A stretch of 64,000 nt of DNA from Phlebopus portentosus (lineage: Eukaryota > Basidiomycota > Agaricomycetes > Boletales > Boletinellaceae). Below the pieces are notes generated by a model. That model did no database searches. It was not told the DNA's origin and was given only the letters and a program-made list of their open reading frames with translations. A program made the translations under genes and the position numbers. Below are positions 22,551-33,745 of the stretch, piece after piece. How positions within the stretch are numbered: position 1 is the stretch's first letter; every line of letters starts with the position of its first letter. The DNA is taken from the NCBI GenBank assembly GCA_037892935.1, contig JAYXKI010000016.1, positions 496,001-560,000 of the forward strand, written 5' to 3'.

Positions 22551-24333
22551 GGAGGCTTTCTCTCAATGTCCAGTAACAAGCAGTTTGAAAATGCCGTTGA
22601 AGACGCCCAGGAAGGAATATGGTCAGGCTGAGTCGCATCGTGCGTGATCGTGACCATGCTTCTGTCTTACGTATGCACAACCAATCAAGTACAAACAACA
22701 CGGAAACGGAAACTCTCAACATAGAATGTGGTACTATGTAGTGCGAGTCAGCGAATACATCGCCGGAAAAGCCCCTTCCAAGGTAATCCTATGTCCATCC
22801 CGCTCACCATACGCTCTCGGAGGTGAACATTTCACTCATTCCATTGAGTAACAAGGATTCGGAGTCTGTCGATTCCTGTGTCTCCTGAATATGTACGACA
22901 CAAGTTTCTTCCGGAAAATTGTAAAAAATATGCGTCTAAAGCGCTGTCAGTTGAAATCTCCATGGGCATACAGATAAAAAGGTCCGAAGCCCACATGACT
23001 GGAGCGAAATCGTTACCCCAGAAGGCCAGACGTTCCGTGACGCACCCATACGGTGCCGGTACTAGAAACATGCATACCATGGGGACACAGACTTTGGTAC
23101 TGCTGCCGGAACACTTTGACAGAGCCTTCGGAAAGACTCCTTCACTCAAAGACTTTACTTCCGCTAGGGATGCCTCGCATACGAACGAGTCCAGCGTGTC
23201 ACAATCTTCCGCATCCGCTCCAAGGTGTAACCGATGATCACCCGCTGCTCTTCCGAACGCGGAGCCGCGCTGCTGGTGGGGTATCGGCCTTGTTAATTGC
23301 GTCGTCGGCATTTGGCAGTCGCACCTGATCACATGAGCGCGCACCAGAGCCTGAAAAGTCTCATTCTAAACATACCAGACACAAGGAGTCTTTCTGAAAA
23401 GACAGCCCGAAGCTTCTCCAGTTCCTTTGAGATCTTTATCACTTCAGAACCCTGAGGTCGGACCCCAGGATGCTCATCAGTAACAATGAAAGCCATTTTG
23501 CGAGTTTGCGCAACAATCATCTGATTTCAACAGTGCTTGATGATGAAGTTGGATAAAGCCCTGATAGTACCGTAGTATAGGAGACTAACCAAGGTGCTGA
23601 GTCCTTGTCAACAAGATAATTCTTCATTGACGGATGGTTGGACTTTCATTAAGCGGCCGAGGGATATTTCGCGACACCTATGAAGCATCACACATAATTC
23701 GTATCAAACACCAATGAAGAATGATGTTTCATCGCACCTCTTTATTTCCTATTGGAGACTCGCAGCCTGATAAGAATGGGTTTTCCCCGAGTGCCATCAC
23801 ACTAAAAGGCTGACCACACAAGAAAATGACATTCACAAGTCTTGACTCGGCTGGAAAAGGAGACGAAGACAGTCTATTCAGAGTTCGAGCGCAGTGGATG
23901 GATTTGTAGAATACTCTGTTCAATTTGAAGGCAAGTCATATCTTGCGAATTTTGTTAGATGAAAGTATGTGCATTGTTGGTATTACCTGTAGCCACGACA
24001 AATCAGAAAGCCATAGCCAAACGCCATCTAACAGTTCATGGGTGCGCATATGGCGAACGTGCACATCGAGAATTGATAGAAACTTCGATTCAGAGGCACA
24101 AAGAGAATTATGAAGGGTTGGTTGTTATTGAAAATCAAATTGAAGTTGTTCATTCAAGCGCTGCCACGTGACTCATTTTTCTCCCGTCCCGACTGATTCT
24201 CACCTCGTCACCCACGGACGAATACGAATAATCGATTGACTTTGCAGGACCTCTGCAGTGACGATGTCGTACGCCCTTCCGCAATTATACGTCTACTGAC
24301 TTGGTTGACACTTACCGAAGATATAGCTAATCC
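22551..24333. other. Long intergenic region with unresolved open frames
   Basis: This region separates divergent GRASP (-) and PPR-like (+) genes. A 170-codon frame on the minus strand at 22832-23344, with a further 63 codons at 23329-23520, and an overlapping 119-codon frame on the plus strand at 22878-23237 are the longest. None matches a family I recognise, and neither strand gives a clear splice structure. It may hold an unknown small gene or only promoters. Confidence 0.35.
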
Positions 24334-27300
24334 ATGTTTCTACGTCGACGTGCATTCCGCAAACTGGCCATTCCTCAGTCGCGGGCCCATGCGTCCTCCT
24401 CACCAAGGGCCTCAGGGTCAGGTTTTTGGCACTACGGCTCTCAGGTGTCCACTATGTCCCGCTCCTCAAGCTCCAATGCTCAAGCAATGTCATTGGCGGG
24501 TCCCAGCTCCGGGTCCACACCGCGCTCAGGTGCCTCTCTGCAATACTTGAAGGACAGGGAGCTGCTCAGTATCATTCGACGAACGGTCGAGACTCGAAAA
24601 GAGGTTCCGGCTTCGAAAAGACGCGACCCTGGAAAAGGTTATTCCCGTGCTGCAGGAGTGACTTACACGAATGTCTATCTTGAGCTGCGACGTCGTGGTG
24701 CCCAATCGCTCATCACAACTTGTCCAGAAGTCTTCGTATACATCGTAGAGCATTGCATATTCACGGGCGAGATAAAGGTCCTTGACTCCGTCGTCGAGGA
24801 TAGCATAGAGCTTGCAGACCTAGTCAGAGAAGGAAAGGGAGACGAAGAGGTAGAGAGACATCATCGGGCCATGGAAAATGTTCTCAAAGTCTTAGCTTCT
24901 TCTCATATTCCCAGACCTCCAGGCCCCATTCCCCTCCAGCAACATATCAGTGTGTTAGACCTCTTCAAAGCACTCCTGTTGGACCGACAGCCATCCAAGG
25001 TCCGACCCAATCTTACTCTCGATTGTCTGGATGGTGTCTTGAAGTCAGTTATCTCGTTGTCTGCCGACTGGCACCGCATCGCGCCCCTTCTGGAGCCACT
25101 TCTTCGTTGCGTCCGGAATATGCCCACCAGGAAAGTCATATATGACCCCAAACTCAAAGGCAGCGAGTCTCTGACAGCAGAGCAATTGGTTGACTCCATA
25201 TTGTCAAGATTACATCGTCTGGTTCACCTTATGGTCACCAACGGGTTGCATAGCCTGTCATTCGGGTTTCTGGAGGCACTCTTACGAAAGGGACTTATTC
25301 CATCGCAGGTTATCAGGCAGTCTGATTCAGAGCTGGATTTTCACAACTTCATGATATCGGTGCTTTTACGCTGGTCCGCATACTATGGTTGGCCAGACCG
25401 AGCTTTACAGGTTCTTCGAATAGAAGACCCTAGTGGCAAGAAACGCCAAGCGGAATATCACCTGAAGGCGGAACCCGAACTTGCGAACACGAAACTTAAT
25501 ACAGGATTCTTAAGCGGCGAGGGGCGAGTTCAAGCGGAGGAGTTTTCGAAGTCAAGACTCGCAACAGATGCTGTCATGAGTACCAAGGAGCAGGAACATT
25601 ATTCGACACTCGGCAATGATCTGTTTTCGAGCTTTCTTATTGCTGATGCAACGAAGCTCACACGGTGCAGCCAGATTGTCGGCCTCATGTTGTCACGATT
25701 TCCGACGATCAGGTTGAATAATGCTCTTATTCATACTTTCTTCAAAACTGCACGAGAGATAAACGCTGCAAGTGCCGCAGAGCTTATGTACGCAGCCCTT
25801 CGTTCGACCTGTGACTTCGATCAGTACGTCAATGGGCTTCTTCGTGGCGGAGTGCTTCCGTGGCTCTTAGGACATCTTGTTCATCAAAAGAAGAACCGAG
25901 AATTAGCACGACTCTTTGTGCAGGATGTTATCAAATCTCCCAACGAAGTAAGCTTGTATGAGCGTGGAGATGTCATAGCAATCTGCGCAGCCGGGGGCAA
26001 CGTCGCCGAGACCCGCTCATTATGGGAGCGCTATGCAGTCGGACCCGGAAGTAAAATGGTTACTGGACATACGAGGTGCATGGTTGGCATAGTAAAATTA
26101 TTCAAGGGGATCAGTGATATGACCGCCAAGAATTCTCGGGAGGTAGAGGACGGAGGACGAGATATAAGCGGAACCAAGGAGACGCAATTAAGGGATGTGG
26201 CCGCGAGTGATTTGCCTAACTACTCATCAGATCAAGGCGCTCAAAGTTGCTGTTTCGGCACAACAGCTTCTCCTACTGTTCTACGACAAACTTCCGACGG
26301 CAAAAACCCTACGGCTCCTTCGTTTCGAGTAGGGACATCGGTGAAGCGAGATGCTTCAGATGGGATGAATACAATTCCAGAAGCGGACGATCTCGAATTG
26401 GAGGTGACGGACGCCTGGAAGACTGGGTCTGCTTCGCGACACGACATAACCGAAATTATACTAGCGCCTACTGACGTAGAGCGTCCTGGCCGGTATGGCG
26501 TCTCCGAACCGGTTACCAGGAACCCTGATGTTTCTGACGAACCGGAGCCCGACGAGTATATTGTTTTCGCGCACAAGGTCCTTGACGCATATAGACGAGC
26601 TAAAGAACCTTTGCATAGAGCTTCGCACCACGACTTGAATGCTCTCGCGCGAGCATCGGACATGCTTGGAAATGTGCGGCAAAGTATGCAAGCCTTACAA
26701 ACGATTGTCGACCGGAAGGAGATTCCTGACACTCATGACATGAATGTCGTCATGATAGCGATGGCAGCGCGGGACCCAATGCGTGCTGAAGAGATGTTGG
26801 CCCTGATGCTTCAGGAGGGCATGCATTTAAACACTCTCACATTCACTGCTGTCATAGTTGGTTGGCTTAAGAAGGGGAACACGAAACGAGCAAGTCGCGT
26901 GTATTCGAGAGCAATGCGCGCTGACCACGCAAAGTTGACTGCGGATGTTGGGACTAGCCTTCTGATTGCTCTAGTGGACTCCTGCTCCTGCTGCTCCTCT
27001 GAAGGGATTGAAGTCGGGCAGGTCCGGACGGATGTTTGGATGCATAGAACATTCCTACGGCAGGCGTATTCGCTAATCAAGACAGAGTCGTATCGAGATT
27101 CGGCCATACCGCACGATTTTGGCGAACGATGTGTCGGTGCCGCTCTCCGATTAGAAGAGGCCGGGCTGGCCTGCTACTTCTGGAAGCAGTTACTGGAGAC
27201 CGCGGCGCTCTGCGAGACTGATCAGCAAAGGGAGTTACGTCATGGAATCGCCAGACTAGTAGCGAAGGCAACGGCGAAGGGAACGATAGGGGTGGAGGAA

Positions 27301-27351
27301 GGGGATAGGATGATCGCGGAATTAGGCTCTGGCGGATTCAAAGGGGTCTGA
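24334..27351 (+). CDS. PPR-like (pentatricopeptide) protein, probably mitochondrial
   Basis: Single uninterrupted frame of 1,005 codons, striking beside its intron-rich neighbours. The N-terminus MFLRRRAFRKLAIPQSRAHA is basic, lacks acidic residues and resembles a mitochondrial targeting peptide. The body is helical. The clearest PPR-type repeats lie near residues 802-870, with HDMNVVMIAMAARDPMRAEE followed by LTFTAVIVGWLKKGNTKRAS, the second a good 35-residue PPR match. Other repeat-like segments occur near residues 415-590. Residues about 600-740 are low-complexity and probably disordered. PPR proteins bind organellar RNA and act in its processing, stability or translation; the target here is unknown. 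The frame is intact. Confidence 0.8.
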   Translation: MFLRRRAFRKLAIPQSRAHASSSPRASGSGFWHYGSQVSTMSRSSSSNAQAMSLAGPSSGSTPRSGASLQYLKDRELLSIIRRTVETRKEVPASKRRDPGKGYSRAAGVTYTNVYLELRRRGAQSLITTCPEVFVYIVEHCIFTGEIKVLDSVVEDSIELADLVREGKGDEEVERHHRAMENVLKVLASSHIPRPPGPIPLQQHISVLDLFKALLLDRQPSKVRPNLTLDCLDGVLKSVISLSADWHRIAPLLEPLLRCVRNMPTRKVIYDPKLKGSESLTAEQLVDSILSRLHRLVHLMVTNGLHSLSFGFLEALLRKGLIPSQVIRQSDSELDFHNFMISVLLRWSAYYGWPDRALQVLRIEDPSGKKRQAEYHLKAEPELANTKLNTGFLSGEGRVQAEEFSKSRLATDAVMSTKEQEHYSTLGNDLFSSFLIADATKLTRCSQIVGLMLSRFPTIRLNNALIHTFFKTAREINAASAAELMYAALRSTCDFDQYVNGLLRGGVLPWLLGHLVHQKKNRELARLFVQDVIKSPNEVSLYERGDVIAICAAGGNVAETRSLWERYAVGPGSKMVTGHTRCMVGIVKLFKGISDMTAKNSREVEDGGRDISGTKETQLRDVAASDLPNYSSDQGAQSCCFGTTASPTVLRQTSDGKNPTAPSFRVGTSVKRDASDGMNTIPEADDLELEVTDAWKTGSASRHDITEIILAPTDVERPGRYGVSEPVTRNPDVSDEPEPDEYIVFAHKVLDAYRRAKEPLHRASHHDLNALARASDMLGNVRQSMQALQTIVDRKEIPDTHDMNVVMIAMAARDPMRAEEMLALMLQEGMHLNTLTFTAVIVGWLKKGNTKRASRVYSRAMRADHAKLTADVGTSLLIALVDSCSCCSSEGIEVGQVRTDVWMHRTFLRQAYSLIKTESYRDSAIPHDFGERCVGAALRLEEAGLACYFWKQLLETAALCETDQQRELRHGIARLVAKATAKGTIGVEEGDRMIAELGSGGFKGV

Positions 27352-28207
27352 AGTGGCTCTGTCTAATGTCTGATTTGCTGTGCAACTACAAAAAAAAGCG
27401 GTTTACGAGCATATGTCGCGGTTAAAGAGACCGAGAAGGCGAAGCACACGGGAAAAGACCACGCGACACGTCTGAGCTGTCGGGAAGACCGGTCGGCCAC
27501 GGGATTAAGGCTGGGAGCGGAGGGGATACCGAAAGAAGAGGAGTTCATTTATTTGGGATCAAACTTGATGACGAGGTACGAGACCCCGAGGACGGGGCAG
27601 CTGGGTCGTTGCATTGGAAACCCAATTAGAGAATACAGTATAATAGGTTGTCGAGGAACTGATACGGTACTGGGTGCCTTGATTGTCTGCGCAGCGTCGA
27701 TATAATGAGACAGAAACTAAATGGGCCCGGATCCGGGATACCTAGAAGGCAACGGACTTGGATAGCGAGAGCAGCTCCTCAGCGTAGCGTAGGGGATAGA
27801 CGTTCGAAAATAGAAAAAAAAAGGGAAAGGGAAAGGAAGACTGGACGAAAAACATACGCATGCGGTTTACATACTCCGTAGGGATGGAATACATACAGCT
27901 AGACCGATAGAGGTTTAGAATATAATGACTATTTAATTCTGCTGATCTTCGACACCTTCTGGTACATTGCCAGATCCGTATTGTCCGCCCGCTATATCGC
28001 ACTTGCTCAGAACCTTCTCTGCTCATCATCCTCTCTCTATAAATCCGTGTGCTTACTCCAGCCTTGCACACGACTCTGCCCCCGCTTCCGCGCCCCTCCT
28101 TCACCTGTGATCACCACCAGTGCTCGTCAATTCATTTGCTGTGATACTGAGCTCTTGATCGACCCTCTCCTCCATCCCGTATCGGCACGTGACGAGCCAG
28201 GTCCGCC
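27352..28207. promoter_or_regulatory. Intergenic upstream of the Zn2Cys6 gene
   Basis: 3' flank of the PPR-like gene and presumed promoter of the zinc-cluster gene. The last 200 bases (about 28010-28200) are pyrimidine-rich on the plus strand with several CTCTC and CCCCC runs. No coding signal was seen. Confidence 0.45.
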
Positions 28208-30987
28208 ATGCCAGTAGCGCGCACAAAGGCCGAGCGAGAATCGCTGTCCCCCGCATCGACGGGGTCGGACGCAAACACTCCCACAGAGAACGCGTCCACC
28301 GAGAAGGGAAAAAATCTAAAGCCTATCAAGAGAAAGTAAGCACCCGAGTATTCCCCGCTCTGCATACCTTTTGTACCTCAGACCTTCCCCACACCGTGAC
28401 TCTCGCTCTGCCCCTCACTGCATCTTGTTTCCGCACATACTTGTATCCCTCCTCTCCATTCCGATCCCCCGCATTTTATGCGATATTTTCTGTGATTTCT
28501 AACTTCGATGGTCTTTTCGAACAACAGACGCCAGTCCCAGAGTGAGTGAGCAGCTCCGTCCCGGTTCGGGCCGCCTCCTGATCGCCCCTTGCAGGTTGTG
28601 ATGCTTGTCGGGCTCGCAAAGTGCGTTGCGCAAGGGACAACCAAGATGACCCACAGACATCCTGCAAGCACTGTATAGCTCTTGGAATCCCATGCACATA
28701 TGATTACCAGCCCAAAAAGCGCGGACCGCCGAATTTGTGAGCAAAAAAAAATTAGATTTTATACTTTTTGTGGCCAAGAGTATTGACGGCGATATTGAAG
28801 GTATCTACGTCGCCTTCAGGAGGCGGCGGCGGCGGCAGCTGCCGCACAGGCCGCAGGAAATGGCACCGACGTCGCAGACCCAACCTCGCCAGGATCAGGC
28901 GTGTCTAGGAAGAGCCCGACGCAGCCCCCAGCGGTCGTACCTTCGCAAAATCCAACTTCCCCTTTCCTCGAGTCATCAATTAATCCCATCAATGGCATGT
29001 CGCCCTCAGCTGCTATCCCTCCGTCGCGGTACCCTATTGCTGCCGATACATATCATCCGCATTACCCTGGTATGCCCACTATCCCAGACATCACTCGCCG
29101 TGTATCTGAATCATCAGCTGCGGGTCCGCCCTTAGGAGCCTCACGCTCAATTGCGGGAAATTCTTCAGCCTCTGAAAGTTTCAGCACTTATCCGCTTTAT
29201 AATTGGTCTGTAGCATACAAACAGCAGGCTCAGCTCCCCATACCTCCGCCTAATGCCCTCCCGCCATTGTCCTACTATTATCGTCCGCACCGACTCGAAG
29301 ATGTTGCTCCGCGAGAGACTATTATGCTCATAATCAATCTCTTCTTCGACTTTGTGTACCCGCTCACGCCCTGCGTGCATAAGCCGTCTTTCATGGCGGA
29401 TCTGCATTCGCGAAGAGAAGAGCGCGATCCATTATTTTTCGCTTTGGTCATGTCAACATGTGCGTCCACGTTGGTGCAAGTTCCACGTTCATATCTACCC
29501 ATGGAACGTCACACTGTGCGTAAGCTTGCCCAGATATGCCATGAATCCAGCCGGCACATCACTGTGGCATCGTACGACCCTCCACAATCGGTTCATGTTG
29601 TCATTCGCTACTTGTGCGTATTTTTGACTTCCTCGCCTGTCACTTTGTTTCTCATTTTGGCTGAATTTTCCCGCCATCGACTTGGTTCATTCGGTTACAG
29701 TGATACGGTATATCACTTCTGCGAGGGACACGACGCAACATCTCACGCATCTTTTGGAGAGGCAGCGCACATCGCTGTGACATTGCATATGCACGAAGAA
29801 GCGTCATATGAGGGACTTGATCCCATCGAGTGCGAAGTACGACGGCGGACCTTCTGGCTATTATTCGGCGCAGATAAATCCATGTCAATTTTGCTGGGTC
29901 GCCCGATTTGTCTACGTGACGAGGATTGTACGGTCCATTTCCCTAAAGAGGTCGACGATGAGTAGTGCGTTCTCTTTCCCACTCTTCTCCTCCCGAACCT
30001 TTACCGAGGTTCGTCCAATGGAGATCGTTAACGTTTCTACACTCTTAGTATCACACCAAATGGAATCCTGCCCCAACCGGCTGGGAAGACCGCCATCATA
30101 TCGGGTCTCAACTACATCTCGCGAATCTTCGCGTTGCTCGGTGAGATCCAGGTGCGCATTCGGGTGGATAAACGCTCGCCACCACAAGGACCTTTCGCAA
30201 CGGCTCGGCTTGAGGAGGTTCGATCGCTTCATACCCGAATCATGTCAGCCCTTATGCACGCTCCGCCTCCTTTACGCCTGAAAAGCGCAGGAGTGCAAGT
30301 ATCTCACCTGCCGGCGGAACTTGGAGGCGCCGGATTCCGCCAAGCAACATTCGCTGAGGTCAAAGACTTCTTTGACAACCCGAATGCAAGCCGCGCAAAC
30401 GCAATGAATGCCTTCCTCGTCATGCAGGCGAACCTATATGTCACACAAGTGTGTATTCCTCTCGGACGTTATACCTGACTCTTGCTGACTCTCATCCCCA
30501 TTCGTCCATGCACTGTTCTTTTCCCTTCCACGGTCTGAAAATACCTTCTACCGCTCCAATCTTCTCTCCCCTCGCAAATTATAGCAATTGGTGAGATTCG
30601 TTATCGAACAGTACCGGGACGAGCTCATCGCACAATTGCGTGGCACAAATGATGCGCGAGCGATTGAAGAACACGAGCAGGCTGTCGCCGAAGGCCGGGA
30701 AGCTGTGGCAAGCGATTTGCTTAATGTTCTCCATTCAATCCCGATTCAGTCTATCGCGACCAATGGGCCTTCACTTGTGCACAAAGTTCGCTTCGTCGCG
30801 TCGACATTACTGGATGCTGTTCGCAAAGCCGAGACGGCGCCCGCGTCGGCCGCGCGTGCACATGCTTATCTATGTGCGTTGGCCTCCACCAGAAAGTATA
30901 TTGCCTGACTGATTGACATCCATAAAAATTTTAGGGGACTTCCTGTCAATTCTATCCGAGATCGAAAGGAATTATTTGTTCGTATAA
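28208..30987 (+). CDS. Zn2Cys6 fungal transcription factor
   Basis: Fungal binuclear zinc-cluster regulator with a fungal-specific transcription factor domain. Exons are 28208-28335, 28528-28541 (a 14-base microexon), 28595-28736, 28801-29613, 29701-29964, 30049-30448, 30585-30873 and 30935-30987, totalling 701 codons with every phase kept. The cluster has Cys49, Cys52, Cys59, Cys71, Cys74 and Cys81 (CDACRARKVRC, then CKHCIALGIPC), and a basic region precedes it. An Ala-rich coiled stretch and a Pro/Ser-rich linker follow. The middle homology domain contains FFDFVYPLTPCVHKPSF, GEAAHIAVTLHMHEEASYEG and RRRTFWLLFGADKSMSILLG. This architecture resembles XlnR/Xyr1-type regulators, but the target genes cannot be read from the sequence. 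The C-terminus, NYLFV then TAA, is short and may extend through another intron. Confidence 0.92.
28528..28541 (+). other. 14-base microexon of the Zn2Cys6 gene
   Basis: ACGCCAGTCCCAGA supplies the residues just before the first zinc-cluster cysteine. Both flanking junctions keep phase. Confidence 0.8.
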
Positions 30988-31859
30988 TCCTCCTTTCGAC
31001 ACTAGGCGGCGTCGCTGATCCCTTTCTTCGATAGATTGGATGATGACCGCGACGGCGGATCGAGTGGAGACTCGGCTGCAATGCTCAGCAGCTGAAATAA
31101 CTACTACTCTGGCGCCGTGTTCGAAAATTTCCAAGCATTCCGGCTCGAGTATTTCTACCCTCTTTGGCCGACCGTTCAATATAAGTATAAATGTACGCTT
31201 ATTATTTATTCTTCGAACAGTAACGCATTATACCATGCCGCGCACGCGCTACGCTGCTTTTAACTGTACCCGATAGCATTGATATCTAACCACCTTTCCT
31301 TGGTTTCTTCTGGGTTGTGTCAACTGATAGGATTTTACGAATATCTCTCCTCTATTTACTTCTTCTCTCCACTCGTCTCCCTTTCCGTCTTTACTAGCAT
31401 TCGTCTCCATTGGCGGACAACCTCTCAGACTAATGAGCATTGTATATACAAGGGGTTCGGTAACGAGCATGTACTTATGAAAATGAATTATGGCATTGCT
31501 GATGTAATCTGGACTTAATTCGCGGGAAGTGCCGGGCTGAACTTGCCTAAACAGTAACTTAACTTGAACTTGTATTGCTACCGCGACCTATAACTGTACC
31601 GACACATTAGTACGTGCTCCTTGTCATAAAAACATCAGTGTTCTGATCCGTCAACCTCAGATTGATTCGACCGATTGCTATAAGGAGCCTCGTACTTGCA
31701 TAGCTCTTCAGTGCAAAGAACGAACTTCCGCTAGTGACATTTCGCGTCCTTAGCGGCTTCACCTCTGTTGTACCTGAGTCTAGCCTGTGTTTGTCTCTTA
31801 TGCGTTCTTGTGGGAGAAGTATTCGGATCTAAACACCCCACAGGAATCTTCAGGGTACT
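30988..31859. other. Intergenic, no supported gene
   Basis: Between the zinc-cluster gene and AOS1, both on the plus strand. It contains a 3' flank and the AOS1 promoter. No frame with domain signal was seen. Confidence 0.4.
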
Positions 31860-33745
31860 ATGCTTTCGGATCCCTCAGTTGTCAGTAAAACCGTCCCATT
31901 GCAAATCACGGAAGGTAAGTTGGTCGGGCTTTGCAAACCTCGTATTCACGTTCTCCTCTCCATGATGAGCGCGTGATCTGTTTTTCTTCTGTGTAGAGTC
32001 TACATCGTTCAGCGGTCTGTTGCGTCTTCCGTAGAAAGTCCGTATAGGCGTATTGCGAACGACACGAAAACTGAATAGATCTCGTCGTCAAGCGCCTTTC
32101 CTTTCATAACGTGTTTTTTCTTTTCTTTTCCCAAACATTAAAACAGTCTTTACTTACGGTGCTTTTTGTCTGACTCTAACTCAGATGAAGCGGCAGTTTA
32201 TGATCGGCAGATCCGGTTATGGGGTCTTGATGCTCAGCAGAGGTGAGCACATCCTCAATGTTAACTTACTTGCCTTCCATTCTTCAAAGTGGCGGAGAAA
32301 TGTTTATATGCCCTCCTATGTTGTCTTCGCTTCTATACTCACCGCTTCACTTTGTTCTTTTGTCATTTCTCACAATTTGCGGTATAGAATGCGCAATGCG
32401 ACGATAATGATCGTGGGTCTCAAAGGTGTCGCAACAGAAACCGCAAAAAATCTTGTTCTCGCGGGCATCGGAAAGCTCATAGTCGTTGACGAAAAGGATG
32501 TATCCGAGGAGGATCTCGGGGCTGACTTCTTCCTCCGTGAGGAGGACGTCGGCAAGAAGGTATCTTGTGTTCCTTGCTTTTTCAAAGTACTTATTGATTC
32601 TTGCGGCAAAATTCCGCATGCTTGCGTAACATCGTTCCACATATGTGCCCTTTGATTGGTATCCCACTTCTGATTTTAGCGAGTAGATGCTGCGAAACCA
32701 AGGATAGAAAGTCTCAACCCTTTAGTGACAGTAGAAACTATACCGTCTCTTGCCTCTTTAGAGCCGGGTGTGATGCAAGCGAGTCTTGAAGACGTGGACC
32801 TTGTATGTGTTACGGACTTGGATCGAAATACTATGGTAAGTAACTTTTTGCCACTACGACCGAATAGCATCTAAAAAGAAATTTCTTTCTTCCGGTTTGT
32901 ATATCGCCGGCTAATATTCGGTATACGTTCTACGTTCGTACTTTTGGTCGCGCGATAAAAGATGCGCATAAACGATGCGTGTCGACTTCAAAACAAGCCA
33001 TTTTACGCTGCAGGAACTTATGGACTTACTGGATTTATTTTCACCGATCTTATTGATCATGAATACCTTGCCCCGTTAGTTTTCCCCGAAGTAGTCGCTG
33101 AATTTCCTCTCATGCATTTGATTATGACATCGTTAGGGATACGTCAGACCCAAAAGATCCTGGCAGGCGCGTCAAGAAAACACTGACATACTGCCCCTTA
33201 AAAACCGCACTACAACCGTACTCCTGGGAGAAGCTGAATCGAGTGCAAACTAAAGAGTTGAACCCTGCGGCGGTGTTCTCGGTTTTAGGCGAGTGCGCGA
33301 AGAATTCACCAACAATGTATCTCTAAACTCCGCTCTTTTTCTTTTTTTTTTTTTGCCTAATAGCTTTGTGGGAATTCCAAGCACGGCATGACGGGGCTTT
33401 ACCTACGGAGAACGATGGCCGTGAAATAGGGCGGATTGCCGATGCGTTGTTCTCAGCAGCGAAAATAAACAAGCGAGTATTACAGGCGATACCTCAGGAC
33501 ATCTCAGAGTACGTCTTTCTCGGTGGCTTTTGTCCGTCTCTTCTTACGAGTTTACTGTGTTTAGGAGTCTTGCTGCAACTGCTGCGCATGAATTCTCGCC
33601 TGTTTGTGCCGTTGTCGGTGGAATGTTGGCTCAAGATATGTTAAAAGCACTTGCTGGTCGGGACCCACCAATCGCAAATCTTTTCGTCTTTGACGGAAAT
33701 ACAGGCCATGGATCCGTTTGTCGCATGAACATGCCTTTGCCTTAG
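31860..33745 (+). CDS. AOS1: SUMO-activating enzyme subunit 1 (Aos1/SAE1)
   Basis: Non-catalytic half of the heterodimeric SUMO E1, partner of Uba2. It adenylates SUMO together with Uba2 in the nucleus. Exons are 31860-31914, 32185-32242, 32388-32559, 32680-32835, 32962-33074, 33137-33288, 33364-33508 and 33565-33745, giving 343 residues, the family norm. The start was chosen because MLSDPSVVSKTVPLQITE joins in phase across a 270-base intron to DEAAVYDRQIRLWGLDAQQR, the conserved Aos1 opening. The Rossmann segment reads ATIMIVGLKGVATETAKNLVLAG, with VDAAKPRIESLNP and AAGTYGLTGFIFTDL downstream. The C-terminus has AAHEFSPVCAVVGGMLAQDM and ends MNMPLP. Intron 33289-33363 starts with GC instead of GT. 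A SUMO protease gene lies 8 kb downstream on the same strand. Confidence 0.95.

Noticed and set aside
22832..23344. 170-codon minus-strand frame between GRASP and the PPR-like gene
   Set aside because: No family match, an overlapping plus-strand frame of similar quality, and no consistent splice partner. Kept only as an unresolved region.
26241..26732. Antisense frame of 163 codons inside the PPR-like gene
   Set aside because: Lies wholly within a well-supported long exon and lacks any recognisable domain.
31768..31965. Plus-strand frame with a hydrophobic start upstream of AOS1
   Set aside because: It overlaps the true first AOS1 exon in another frame; the secretory-like start is a coincidence.
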